A DNA stretch of 64,000 nt from Leucothrix arctica (GTDB lineage Bacteria; Pseudomonadota; Gammaproteobacteria; Thiotrichales; Thiotrichaceae): NCBI RefSeq assembly GCF_003172895.1, contig NZ_QGKL01000032.1, positions 1-64,000 of the forward strand, read 5' to 3'. Below, piece after piece: positions 32,627 to 42,274 of this stretch (position 1 is its first letter; each line of letters begins with the position of its first letter). The position numbers were made by a program, and so were the translations under genes. The notes under the pieces are model-generated. The model worked only from the letters and a program-made list of their open reading frames with translations, made no database searches and was not told where the DNA came from.

Positions 32627-33823
32627 ATGATCAACCTCAGCCGCACCTTCTCGCGCATTAACCCTCAAATCATTTCATTAGTGATGATCTCGCTACTGGC
32701 ACACGTCACCCTGTCAGGTGGGCGTGTTGCATCTTCTTTATATGTACTTCAAGAAGGTCACTCTGAGTTGGTTGCCGGTCTGACTTACGGGCTATACAGT
32801 TTAATGCCTGCCTTATTGTCGTTGTATATCGGGCAATGGGTTGACCGAGTAGGGCCACGTCTTATTATGCGCTTAAGCCTTATAACCATTGTATTGGGGC
32901 TGTTGTTACCCGCACTTCACTTATCGCTAGTGTCTATATTAATGTGCGCAGCACTTAGTGGTTTGGGCTTTGGTGGCTACATTTTGTCAGCGCATGTTTC
33001 AGTGTCCCAAATGAAAGTAGCGCAAGATGCCGATAGAACGGCTCTGTTCGGATGGCTACAAATGGGAACGGCCGTGTCCGCAGTGCTTGGGCCATCATTT
33101 GTAGGCTTGTTAATTGATAACGGCAACTTCTCGATTGCTTATGCTTGTTTGGCATTGATTGTGGGTGGTGGTCTGTTTTGGTCATTCCGCGCCAGTATTC
33201 TTGAGGGTGTGCGTACTGCGAAAGACTCAAAGCGTTCTAACATTGTGCAGGACGTTGTTAAAGATCCTGCCTTGCGCCGCATCTATTTATTGTCGATGGC
33301 AGTGTATTTAGCGTGGGATTGCTTTGGGTTTATGATCCCAGTGCTAGGTTCTGAGCGAGGTTACTCAGCATCAGCCATTGGTTTAGTGTTGTCATTCTTT
33401 GCAGCAGGCACCTTTATAGTTCGCGCCTTATTACCTTGGTTATCTCGTAAAAGTACTGAGTGGCGTACGCTATGTATTTCATGTGCTTTAGCGGCTGTAG
33501 TGTTCTTCCTATTACCGTTTGCTGACAGCCTTTTTTTACTAACGGTCTTGAGCTTGGCATTTGGTCTTTCGGCGGGTGTAGGCCACCCCAACGTACTTAA
33601 CCTGTTACTTCGTACGGTTAGCTCTAATAAGTCGGGTGAAGCATCTGGCTTGCGAATAATGACAGGGAACTTGGCTGGTCTGTTAGGTACTGCGACCTGT
33701 GGTGCAGTAACCGCGGCTGCAGGTGTACTTCCCGTGTTTATGGGGATTGCTGCGATTATGAGTGTATCTAGTTGGCAAGCGAATCGTGGGCAACAAAAAG
33801 GCGCGAAAAATACTGAGAACTAA
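32627..33823 (+). CDS. Major facilitator superfamily transporter
   Basis: I chose the ATG at 32627, which starts directly with the first cytosolic segment; an earlier GTG (32507) would add a region that looks non-coding. The 398-residue product has 12 hydrophobic segments, the loop 2-3 motif YIGQWVDRVGPRLIMR typical of MFS (GxxxDRxGRR-like) and the GLGFGG turn. The sequence lies nearest to drug-efflux-like MFS; the substrate is unknown. It is monocistronic as far as can be seen. Confidence 0.8.
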   Translation: MINLSRTFSRINPQIISLVMISLLAHVTLSGGRVASSLYVLQEGHSELVAGLTYGLYSLMPALLSLYIGQWVDRVGPRLIMRLSLITIVLGLLLPALHLSLVSILMCAALSGLGFGGYILSAHVSVSQMKVAQDADRTALFGWLQMGTAVSAVLGPSFVGLLIDNGNFSIAYACLALIVGGGLFWSFRASILEGVRTAKDSKRSNIVQDVVKDPALRRIYLLSMAVYLAWDCFGFMIPVLGSERGYSASAIGLVLSFFAAGTFIVRALLPWLSRKSTEWRTLCISCALAAVVFFLLPFADSLFLLTVLSLAFGLSAGVGHPNVLNLLLRTVSSNKSGEASGLRIMTGNLAGLLGTATCGAVTAAAGVLPVFMGIAAIMSVSSWQANRGQQKGAKNTEN

Positions 33824-34025
33824 GCCCATAGAAGGCTAATTCTCTTGTTAATAATAAGCGTGTTAAATTTGTATTTATGCTTAAATTTATGCCTGTTTGT
33901 TTCTGTTCTCTTGTCTTGAAGACCACTTATCCTGAACTAATATCCGCTCATAAATTAACTAGGTTTCATCTTAAGTGCTTTAGGTAATAGTGCCCAAGAC
34001 TATTAAAATCAGGGGTAATTTGGGT

Positions 34026-36890
34026 ATGAAACACGGTGTTATAGAGCGGTCATTATTAATCATCCCCTTGCTGTTATCAGCAAATGTCTACGCGGCCAAC
34101 TCAGATACAGGCAGTTGGTCAGCGGTCATCGATATGCCCATTATCCCAGTTGCCGTCGCTAACTTGCCCAATGGTAATGTGCTGACGTGGGCGGCTAAAG
34201 ATAGGAATGCATTTGGTGGAGTGACGGGACGTACCTACACCGCAATATTTGACCCTTATAACGGCACCTCGACCGAAGCGCTCATCTCATACACCAATCA
34301 CGATATGTTCTGCCCAGGGATTAATAATTTACCGGATGGCCGCATACTCGTTGCCGGTGGTTCGGGTAACGAAAAAACTAGCATCTATGACCCAGCAACT
34401 GGCGCATGGGCGACTGGCGACCCGATGAATACCGTACGAGGTTATCAAGGAAACGTGACCTTAACTGATGGTTCGTTGCTGACGCTGGGTGGTTCGTGGA
34501 GTGACCAAGCAGGTAATAAAAATGCAGAGCGTTGGACGCTAGAAGCAGGTTGGATTCCTTACCCTGCGATCAAATCTATCGATACTGTGCGTGATGGTTC
34601 GCCTGATCCTGCTGGCGAGTTTCGTGATGATAACCACGCATGGTTATGGGCTGCTCCCAATGGCAAAGTGTTTCACGCAGGGCCAAGCAGCAATATGCAC
34701 TGGGTAGACTTTGCAGGTGATGGAACTGTGACAGCAGCGGGCACGCGAGGTAATGACCCTTACTCCATGAATGGCACAACCGTGATGTATGACGCGGGGA
34801 AAATCTTGAAAACAGGTGGCGCGCAAGCGTATGACGGGCTTCCGGGACAGTATCCTGCAACCAAAAGTAGCTACACCATTGACATTAATAATGATACGGC
34901 TGTTGTGCAGCAAGTCCAAGACATGGCTTACTCGCGCGCCTTTCATAATTCGGTCGTGTTACCGAGTGGTGAGGTATTTGTTTCTGGTGGTATGACAGCA
35001 CCGATTGGTTTTTCAGATGAAGATGCTGTACTAGTCGGTGAAATTTGGAATCCTAGTACTCAAGCATGGACGCAAACCGCAGCCATGGTAAAGCCGCGTA
35101 CTTATCATAGTGTGTCGATACTACTGAATGATGGACGTGTGCTCGTCGGCGGTGGTGGTTTATGTGCAGGTTGTGCAGTGAACCATCCAGATGTTGAGAT
35201 CTTCTCGCCACCGTATTTATACGTTAATGGCACAGATACTTTGGCGACTCGCCCAGTGATTACTCAAGCGCCAGACACCGCTGCTTATAATAGTAATATC
35301 ACGGTACAGACCAACTCAGCAGTTACCGCCTTTGCTCTGGTACGTGCAAACTCAGCAACGCACAGTGTCAATAACGAACAGCGAAGAGTACCAGTGACAT
35401 TTACACGTATATCGGCAACCAACTACCAAGTGAATATGCCGAGTCGTAATGTCGCACCTCCGGGTAATTACATGTTGTTTGCGCTTAATGCAGCAGGTAC
35501 ACCGAGTGTTTCTCAAACTATAAAAGTCGGTAGTGCGGATGTTGCACCAACACTGGCAAATGGTCTTTATGAAATAGAATCACCAACCAGCGCACAGCGT
35601 TTGGGCGCACCTGAGTGGAATAACTTTCAAGCACGTATGGTAGGCGCAGGTGACTGGACAGACCAGCATTGGGATATCGAGCACCTAGGCGGGTTAGTGT
35701 ATACCGTTCAAAACGTCGCAACTCAAAAGTACCTTGAAGTAAATAACGCATTTTGTGGCACAGAAGGTTTTGATTACATTGTTGGGTCAGATACTTCAGC
35801 CTCTAAAAACCAACGCTGGATCATTACCCAAGGGGCAAGTGGCAACTACAGCTTCCGTCCACAACATTGTAAAACCAAAGGCTTGGATAGAGAGCAAGAT
35901 CTGTTAAATGCCAGCGCGATTGTCTGGGACTATGCACCCAATCACGCACCTCAGCTATGGAAGTTAAACGCGCTAAGCACAACGCCAGTGGTAGAGCCAC
36001 CAACAGGTGATGGTGTTGTTATGCCAGATGGTGAGTACTGGTTGGAATCACCGATTCAAGGGCAGCGTTTAACGCTACCAGAGTGGAGTAACTTCATTCC
36101 TCGCATGGTTGATTCAGCAGAGTGGTCAGATCAAAAGTGGATTGTTAAGCACCTTGGCGATGGTGTTCACACCATTCAAAACACTTACCACCAGCAGTAC
36201 TTACAAGTAACAGGCTCGTTCTGTGCGGATGGTTTAGGTAGTATCTCAGGGTCTGCGACTAGTGCTAGCGCCAATCAACAGTGGCGCATCTATCAAAGCG
36301 GTACGAACTACACGCTAAAGCCAGCGCACTGTTTAACCAAGAGTCTTGACCGTGAAGGTGGCTTTGTAAATGCCAACGCCATTGTCTGGAACTCAGAAGA
36401 TAATCATGTGCCGCAGCTATGGAAACTAGCATCAACCAGTAACTCTGTAGTGGTAGAGCCAGGCGCTATTGCAGATGGTCGCTATTGGATTGAGTCTCCA
36501 TCATTTGGTCAGCGTTTGTTAGCGCCAGAGTGGAATAACTTCGATGCACGTATGGTTGGTACTGGTGTCTGGGACGATCAGAAGTGGGACATTACACACC
36601 TAGGCGGTGGCGAGTACACCATTAAAAACGTTTACTCTAATAAGTACCTACAAGTAGCTAATAGTTTCTGTGGTACAGGTTTAGGCGCTATTAACGGTGG
36701 TGATACTGGGACAGCAGATAATCAGAAGTGGCTCATCACAACCAGTGGTTCTAGCTATAACTTTAGACCAGTGCATTGCCCTACCAAAGGCTTAGATAGA
36801 GAAGAAGGTTTGGTAAATGCGAACGCGATTGTTTGGGACTTTATAGCGAACCATGGCCCGCAGTTGTGGAATGTTGTTTTGGCAAACTAA
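34026..36890 (+). CDS. Secreted galactose-oxidase-like copper radical oxidase with three lectin-like repeats
   Basis: The ATG at 34026 gives a signal peptide (residues 1-24). The next 480 residues align with fungal galactose oxidase and keep all radical-copper residues at the same spacing: Cys96 (C228) in MFCPG, Tyr140 (Y272) in RGYQG, Trp158 (W290), Tyr360 and His361 (Y495/H496) in TYHS, and His446 (H581) in THSVN. Then come three homologous repeats of about 150 residues (508-650, 665-800, 814-953), each starting YxIESPxxxQRL and ending in QLW, like ricin-type beta-trefoil domains. It should oxidise primary alcohols of sugars to aldehydes, giving H2O2. The repeats probably bind a glycan. A strong terminator follows. 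Confidence 0.9.
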   Translation: MKHGVIERSLLIIPLLLSANVYAANSDTGSWSAVIDMPIIPVAVANLPNGNVLTWAAKDRNAFGGVTGRTYTAIFDPYNGTSTEALISYTNHDMFCPGINNLPDGRILVAGGSGNEKTSIYDPATGAWATGDPMNTVRGYQGNVTLTDGSLLTLGGSWSDQAGNKNAERWTLEAGWIPYPAIKSIDTVRDGSPDPAGEFRDDNHAWLWAAPNGKVFHAGPSSNMHWVDFAGDGTVTAAGTRGNDPYSMNGTTVMYDAGKILKTGGAQAYDGLPGQYPATKSSYTIDINNDTAVVQQVQDMAYSRAFHNSVVLPSGEVFVSGGMTAPIGFSDEDAVLVGEIWNPSTQAWTQTAAMVKPRTYHSVSILLNDGRVLVGGGGLCAGCAVNHPDVEIFSPPYLYVNGTDTLATRPVITQAPDTAAYNSNITVQTNSAVTAFALVRANSATHSVNNEQRRVPVTFTRISATNYQVNMPSRNVAPPGNYMLFALNAAGTPSVSQTIKVGSADVAPTLANGLYEIESPTSAQRLGAPEWNNFQARMVGAGDWTDQHWDIEHLGGLVYTVQNVATQKYLEVNNAFCGTEGFDYIVGSDTSASKNQRWIITQGASGNYSFRPQHCKTKGLDREQDLLNASAIVWDYAPNHAPQLWKLNALSTTPVVEPPTGDGVVMPDGEYWLESPIQGQRLTLPEWSNFIPRMVDSAEWSDQKWIVKHLGDGVHTIQNTYHQQYLQVTGSFCADGLGSISGSATSASANQQWRIYQSGTNYTLKPAHCLTKSLDREGGFVNANAIVWNSEDNHVPQLWKLASTSNSVVVEPGAIADGRYWIESPSFGQRLLAPEWNNFDARMVGTGVWDDQKWDITHLGGGEYTIKNVYSNKYLQVANSFCGTGLGAINGGDTGTADNQKWLITTSGSSYNFRPVHCPTKGLDREEGLVNANAIVWDFIANHGPQLWNVVLAN

Positions 36891-36919
36891 TGAGTTCGTT
36901 AAATTAAAAGGCATAAGCA

Positions 36920-36950
36920 AGCCCCTAGCTAAACGCTAGGGGCTTTTTTA
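36920..36950 (+). terminator. Rho-independent terminator of the galactose-oxidase-like gene
   Basis: AGCCCCTAGC and GCTAGGGGCT form a perfect 10-bp stem with a 5-nt loop, followed by T6. Confidence 0.93.
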
Positions 36951-36977
36951 CAATTAGCGATAAAACTAACACGCTGA

Positions 36978-39236
36978 TTATTTTTTAGTAGCGTTAACCA
37001 GTTGCACTCGCAATGAACTTGCTGCGCCTAGCTCAACACTCGTCTGAGCACCTAAGCCACGCATTCTAGTTGCAATTTTGCGCAGTCCTTTAGATAAAGC
37101 AATATCCAATGGTGTCTTCTCATAGTCATTAGCTACATTAACTTCCGCACCTTTTTGCAATAGGTACTGAGCGATATCTAGCTTACGATTGAGTAGCGCA
37201 TTAAGTAATGGCGTATTACCTTGTTTATCTACACTATTTGGGTTTGCACCTGCATTGAGTAAGATGCGAGTGATTAGCGTATTGTGGTTGTTAACCGCAA
37301 GGTGCAGTGGCGTGAATGCTTCATTATCTGACATCGTGAATTTAGGTTTGTAGGCCAGTAACAACTGAACAAGTTTTTCATCATCTTTACCAACCGCATA
37401 GTGTAAAGCGGTACGTTTAGACTTAGTGCTGGTTGCATTGACGTTAGCACCTGCGACCAATAACAGGCGCATCTTTTTCATATCACCCGCACGCGTTGCA
37501 AGGTGCAGCGGCGTTTGGCCGTACATATAACGGTCTTCCTCGTTAACCGCATTTACATCCGCTCTTGCGGCTAATAGAAGCTGCAAAATCGTTGTGTCTT
37601 CTTGCGCAACTGCAATATGAAGCGGCGTATTACCCGTCTCTTTATCACTCGTCTTTTGTCTAACGCCCGACGCAATCAACAACTTAACTAATGGAATGTT
37701 TTGTGTTTTTACCGCAGTCATTAATGGTGACTGTGTACGATCACTGATTTTGTTGATATTTACCTTTTTAGCAATGAGTAACTTGGCATAGCTTAAGTTC
37801 TTCTTAGTCAAAGCGTTACCAATAGGTGAGCGACCATATTTATCACCAACATGCGGGTTTGCGCCTATTTTTAAGAGCGTTCGAGTGATTGCCAACTCAT
37901 CGTTCTGGATAGCCAGTAACAATGCTGTTTCACCCTTATCATTTTTCTGATGAATATTGACGCGATCAGCCAGCAGCTGAGTAACAATATTTGTCTTTCC
38001 GTTCACCGCTGCACGGTGTAACAGGCTGTTACCATCCTTATCTTTCACGTATACATTGGCACCGCTACTCAGTAGTAATTGCGTAAAGCGAGAGTCGTTT
38101 TTTTCGATGGCAATTTGAATAGGCGTACGTTCGTAAGCATCTTTAATATTGACGTCCACACCTTTGGCAATCAATGCCTGCGCTAGCTCCATCTCGGTAT
38201 TCGCAATGGCGCGATGGATTAAGTATTGCCCTGAATACTCTAAGTTTGGGTTAGCCCCGATAGCCAATAGAAAACGAATCATATCGTTGTTCTTAGCTTC
38301 AGCCATCAGCACCAAAGGTGGTTTTTTATTGGTGACATTGATGTTGGTTTTGTACTTCACCAATAGACGCATCGCTGCCTTATCGCCTTTTTCCAACGCT
38401 TGCATAAACAAAGGGAAAAAGTCGATCTTGTCACTCTTATAAACACGTTTTAAAAACATCTCTAAAACAGGGTAGTTGCTTGGTTTACTGGTGATTAGCG
38501 TACTTAACATCGGCACGTAGTTTTGCAGTAGCTCAACATCCTTACCATGATCTAAGAATGACTTCGCGACATTCCACTTTCCAAGCTTGATGACCTCAGG
38601 CAGCAGGCGGTTGTTTTGATAGTGTATCGCAAGCGGTTCAATACGTAATACGTTGGCAGCTTTTATGTGATCGTTTTCTTTAACCGCATCAGCTAAAACT
38701 ACACCTGCAGAAATAATCTTAGCGCGTTGCTTATAAGGAAAATTTAGGTAGTCAGTCGGATAGTATTGTTCGAAGTCCATAGACTCGATATGGTTCTGAA
38801 AGAAGCCAGCCGCAGGGTTAGCCCCTTGCGCGATTACCCACTTTGCCAGCTTGGTATAACCTTGCGATAAAGCAATGTCGTAAGCCGTTCCACTCGCATA
38901 CTCGTAACGACGTTTACCCGTAACATAACGGTTGAGTTTGTCAGCGCGTACATTCACCTGCTGAATGAGTGAGCGACTATTTGAACGGTAGTCGATTGGG
39001 AATTGTTTTTTGAATAGCTGCTGTGCGCGTTGTAAATTGTTATCTGCAACTGCTAATAAAAACTGGTCTGCCTCTGATAAGCATTGCACGGAGCCTTTAG
39101 TGACAACGACTTGCTTTGTGTTGTTTGTATCAATGGTGCACTCTGCCGAAACAGTAGCACTTGTTAGGGCAAGTACTACTGCTGAGGTTAGCTTTAGAAG
39201 TGCGCTTGGATTTTGCTTTGTAGTGAGTGTAAACAT
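36978..39236 (-). CDS. Secreted ankyrin-repeat protein
   Basis: A signal peptide (about residues 1-31, ending SAECT) leads to a non-repeat region (to about 250) and then to some 14 ankyrin repeats, for example GETALLLAIQNDELAITRTLL, and TPLHLAVNNHNTLITRILL with GANPNSVDKQGNTPL. Such repeats form a scaffold for protein binding. An exported ankyrin protein of 752 residues is unusual. It is transcribed away from the sigma/SUMF1-like pair across a 226-bp gap. A link to that pair is inference. Confidence 0.88.
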   Translation of the reverse strand: MFTLTTKQNPSALLKLTSAVVLALTSATVSAECTIDTNNTKQVVVTKGSVQCLSEADQFLLAVADNNLQRAQQLFKKQFPIDYRSNSRSLIQQVNVRADKLNRYVTGKRRYEYASGTAYDIALSQGYTKLAKWVIAQGANPAAGFFQNHIESMDFEQYYPTDYLNFPYKQRAKIISAGVVLADAVKENDHIKAANVLRIEPLAIHYQNNRLLPEVIKLGKWNVAKSFLDHGKDVELLQNYVPMLSTLITSKPSNYPVLEMFLKRVYKSDKIDFFPLFMQALEKGDKAAMRLLVKYKTNINVTNKKPPLVLMAEAKNNDMIRFLLAIGANPNLEYSGQYLIHRAIANTEMELAQALIAKGVDVNIKDAYERTPIQIAIEKNDSRFTQLLLSSGANVYVKDKDGNSLLHRAAVNGKTNIVTQLLADRVNIHQKNDKGETALLLAIQNDELAITRTLLKIGANPHVGDKYGRSPIGNALTKKNLSYAKLLIAKKVNINKISDRTQSPLMTAVKTQNIPLVKLLIASGVRQKTSDKETGNTPLHIAVAQEDTTILQLLLAARADVNAVNEEDRYMYGQTPLHLATRAGDMKKMRLLLVAGANVNATSTKSKRTALHYAVGKDDEKLVQLLLAYKPKFTMSDNEAFTPLHLAVNNHNTLITRILLNAGANPNSVDKQGNTPLLNALLNRKLDIAQYLLQKGAEVNVANDYEKTPLDIALSKGLRKIATRMRGLGAQTSVELGAASSLRVQLVNATKK

Positions 39237-39462
39237 CCGTTTTACCTGTAATTAATGAATCAACACCTATACAGACGGGGCAAAATTCAAATCTTTACTA
39301 GGGGATGTAAATTATTTTTATTTATTTGCGGAGCACCTGACAAAGCCTTCTCTGGACACTTCCTATAATATAGAATGTTTATTTTGCATTAAAATAGCAT
39401 ATAAATTAATCTTTAGTTTGCTGTAGTAGATACAAACTTTATAACAGAAGGAACGGTTAGCT

Positions 39463-40062
39463 TTGTCCAACGCTGTGTCATATACCGATAAAAACTCCGA
39501 AAGCGAATGTCGCCAAATGCTGGATAACTTTGTCTTTCAAAAAGGTGACCTCGGAACTGCGCTGCTCGCAACTTTGACCCAGTACATCAAGTTCTGTAGT
39601 TATAAAATGCAGCCTTTGAGTGTCGAAGACCAACAAGAAGTGTTGCAGGAAGTAGGTATTAAATTACTCAATAAACATAAGCAACTAACAGGCAACTGTA
39701 GTGGCTGGCTGTTTAAAATTGTGCGAAATGAGATTATTGACCAGCTGCGTAAACAGAAAAGTCGGCCAACATTATTAGAGCCTGATAACAGTGGTAATCT
39801 CGTTGAAGTGCAGCCCCAGTATCCTGCGGAAGTGCTTCATCATAAAAATCTGTATCACGAGACGGACTGCATCGAAAAAGTTTTCGATGAGATTGAGAGT
39901 CAACCCACAGGTGGTGAGGATTTATCAATCTATACGCACTTTGCGATGGGCAAAAGTAATGCTGAGATTGCCGAAGAAACTGGGCGAACCAGCGGTGCGA
40001 TTGCTAAGCGTATCTCGATTTTGCGTCAGCGTGTTAAACAGCTAAAACAAGTACTTTGCTGA
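39463..40062 (+). CDS. Sigma-70-family (ECF-like) sigma factor
   Basis: The frame opens with a TTG after AGAAGGAA, with no nearer ATG that keeps region 2. Region 2 is seen as LSVEDQQEVLQEVGIKLL and NCSGWLFKIVRNEIIDQLRK. The region-4 HTH includes MGKSNAEIAEETGRTSGAIAKRI. The 199-residue size suits an ECF sigma factor. Its stop is 12 bp before the gene for a membrane protein with a cytosolic N-terminus, the usual place of an anti-sigma factor. Target promoters are unknown. Confidence 0.85.
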   Translation: MSNAVSYTDKNSESECRQMLDNFVFQKGDLGTALLATLTQYIKFCSYKMQPLSVEDQQEVLQEVGIKLLNKHKQLTGNCSGWLFKIVRNEIIDQLRKQKSRPTLLEPDNSGNLVEVQPQYPAEVLHHKNLYHETDCIEKVFDEIESQPTGGEDLSIYTHFAMGKSNAEIAEETGRTSGAIAKRISILRQRVKQLKQVLC

Positions 40063-40074
40063 GGACTAACGATA

Positions 40075-41262
40075 ATGGCAACTAGTAACGGCGAAGATCA
40101 GGACGATCAAAAACAATGGGAAACGGTGTTGTCTGGCGAACATTTGCCTGTTGAACATAGTAGTGCAGAGCAGGAAGCGGATGCTTTACGTCAGGTACTC
40201 ATTTGGCGTAACGCTAAGCAAATGAACACTCAGCACACGCCAGAAGATGCCGCTGCGTTTTACCAGCACTTGCAGGGTATACAACGTCAGCGGAAACGCG
40301 CTCGCATACTGCGTTGGGCGAAAATTGTTATTTCAAGTATTCTTGTTTTCGTGATAGCCGCTAGCGTGTGGTTTTATCTTGAGGGCAGAGGTACAGATGT
40401 AACTCCAACGGTTGAATCAACGGGTAAAAAAATAACAACTCAAGCGCCTCAGCAAGGAGCCATAAAGATACTTCCACTAATGCCTGAGTTGGTTAGTATC
40501 CCTGCTGGCGAATTTGTGATGGGTTGTACTGCTGGTTGGGATGATGCTGTTGGTGGTTGCCGTACCAATGAATTCCCAGCACATACGGTAGAAGTTGCGG
40601 CCTTTAGCATGGGGCGCTATGAAGTGACGATGGGGCAGTTTAAGCACTTTGTGAGTGAAACTAACTATCAAACAGTGGCTGAGCAAAATAATCAGGGTTG
40701 CTCGGTATTAGATCCAAATAACCCTAGTCAGTGGATGATGGTACCTGCTAATAACTGGCGTAACCCTGGATTCACTCAGACAGATTCACACCCAGTGGTT
40801 TGCCTGAGTTGGCAAGACACACAGTATTATGTGTCTTGGTTAACGGACAAAACCAATCAGCAATATCGACTGCCTAGCGAGTCAGAGTGGGAGTATGCTG
40901 CACGAGCAGGGCGTGTCACTGCGTTTTACTGGGGAAGCAAAGGCGATAGGCGTTTTGCTAATTACCAAGGCACTGCCACACATGATAGTTGGCTAAACAC
41001 GGCACCTGTGGGCCTTCATTCTAGTAATAAGTTTGGCCTGCATGATATGGCAGGAAATGCTTGGGAGTGGACGGCTAGTTGCTGGCGTGAGAGTTATCAA
41101 ACACCAGAGCTGTCTAATGAAAACTGTACAAGCAAGCTAAGATCGAGACGTGGCGGTGGCTGGGATAATAATCCGCCAAGTATTCGTTCGGCTTATCGTA
41201 GCTCTGGGAATGAAGTGGAGCGGAGTAATTTGTATGGTTTTCGGGTAGTAACCGATCATTAG
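40075..41262 (+). CDS. One-pass membrane protein with periplasmic SUMF1-like (pseudo-FGE) domain
   Basis: The first 80 residues are cytosolic, charged and helical (EDAAAFYQHLQGIQRQRKRAR), followed by one membrane helix (about 86-106, IVISSILVFVIAASVWFYL). The C-terminal half is a formylglycine-generating-enzyme-like domain: FVMGCTAGWDD, MGRYEVTMGQF, YRLPSESEWEYAARAG, MAGNAWEWTAS and RGGGWDNNPPSIRSAYR. The two catalytic cysteines expected after GGSW are absent. Six other cysteines suggest disulfides. With the sigma gene 12 bp upstream, the layout is that of a membrane anti-sigma factor or sensor with a SUMF1-type ligand domain; this is inference. Confidence 0.82.
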   Translation: MATSNGEDQDDQKQWETVLSGEHLPVEHSSAEQEADALRQVLIWRNAKQMNTQHTPEDAAAFYQHLQGIQRQRKRARILRWAKIVISSILVFVIAASVWFYLEGRGTDVTPTVESTGKKITTQAPQQGAIKILPLMPELVSIPAGEFVMGCTAGWDDAVGGCRTNEFPAHTVEVAAFSMGRYEVTMGQFKHFVSETNYQTVAEQNNQGCSVLDPNNPSQWMMVPANNWRNPGFTQTDSHPVVCLSWQDTQYYVSWLTDKTNQQYRLPSESEWEYAARAGRVTAFYWGSKGDRRFANYQGTATHDSWLNTAPVGLHSSNKFGLHDMAGNAWEWTASCWRESYQTPELSNENCTSKLRSRRGGGWDNNPPSIRSAYRSSGNEVERSNLYGFRVVTDH

Positions 41263-41286
41263 AATGCGTCGCTAATTATTGTAGCC

Positions 41287-41310
41287 AGAGGAGTCAGCTG
41301 TGACTCCTCT
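41287..41310 (+). terminator. Hairpin terminator of the sigma/SUMF1-like unit
   Basis: AGAGGAGTCA and TGACTCCTCT form a perfect 10-bp stem with a 4-nt loop. The T-tract is short. It may also serve the convergent gene. Confidence 0.65.
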
Positions 41311-41317
41311 TTGACGC

Positions 41318-42196
41318 TTACTCAATAGGTGACTTATTGTCATCAGACTTATCTAGACTCGCTTTCTCGCCCTTATTTTTCTTAGCCTGCTCATTCACGT
41401 TATCACTCAGCGTCGTGGAGCGTTTGGGCGTTAAGCCTTCCTTCTTCTCGTTCACATGCTTATGTAAACGCTCACCCAGCGAGTTCACTGGCCCATCAAT
41501 ATGTTTCTCAATAATGCGTCGTCTACGTGAATGAAAACGTCGCAGTTGCCACTTGATCAATATGCGAGTACGCCTAAAAAATCCCCCAATAAACGGGATC
41601 TTCTCGACATAAGTCACTAATAACGTAATCACAATGAAATCAATATAAGGCTGTATCCAGTTACGCCACAGACTTTGGAAGAACACAAAAAACACAGTGA
41701 TAAACTTGAGAATAAGCGTCAGAAACTTAGCCAGCGAAAAGCCCTTCATCAGCAGCCAGATAGCGTCAGCGATACCGACTAACCACAGACCCAGCGACGT
41801 TGGGATGGTGCCAAATATGACCGTCCAAAACTTCTGCCACAGGTTAGAGGCTTTGAATATACGCCATCTTACTTTGAGGTAACGTGTGAGGGGGTGGATC
41901 AGTGGTTTAACAATACGGTCTTGGAAGAACCCAGTAAAAGTATTGATAATGGCGCGTTTGCTCAGTGCAAAAAATGAGCTAACAGCAACGTGTTTCCAAG
42001 CAACCGTAGAGAGAGAAACAATGCCTTTTTTGAAGAAAAACTTCTTCAAAATCACAAGGAACTTGAACAACAATCCCTTAGAAAAAAGTACGCCTAATAG
42101 AACGACACTCCAAATAACATCACTGTAAATGATGGCGAGTGCGGTAAGAATACAAAGGAAGAGGGTAATGAGTAATTTTGTTGTTCTATTTAACAT
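41318..42196 (-). CDS. Hypothetical membrane protein
   Basis: The protein has 292 residues with four or more hydrophobic helices in the first 200 (LITLFLCILTALAIIYSD; FLTLILKFITVFFVFF) and a basic, then acidic, hydrophilic C-terminus of about 80 residues. No recognised domain. GGAGAGGG precedes the ATG. It lies downstream of the small membrane gene at 42275 on the same strand with a 78-bp gap. Perhaps a shared operon. Confidence 0.55.
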   Translation of the reverse strand: MLNRTTKLLITLFLCILTALAIIYSDVIWSVVLLGVLFSKGLLFKFLVILKKFFFKKGIVSLSTVAWKHVAVSSFFALSKRAIINTFTGFFQDRIVKPLIHPLTRYLKVRWRIFKASNLWQKFWTVIFGTIPTSLGLWLVGIADAIWLLMKGFSLAKFLTLILKFITVFFVFFQSLWRNWIQPYIDFIVITLLVTYVEKIPFIGGFFRRTRILIKWQLRRFHSRRRRIIEKHIDGPVNSLGERLHKHVNEKKEGLTPKRSTTLSDNVNEQAKKNKGEKASLDKSDDNKSPIE

Positions 42197-42274
42197 TACC
42201 CTCTCCTAGTTATAATTATTTTAGGTATCCTGAAAGTTTATTTACCTCCAACTTAGTGATTAAACGACAGAGGC

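Noticed and set aside
40075-41262. Active formylglycine-generating enzyme for sulfatases
   Set aside because: The catalytic cysteines after the GGSW-like motif are missing and no sulfatase gene is nearby.
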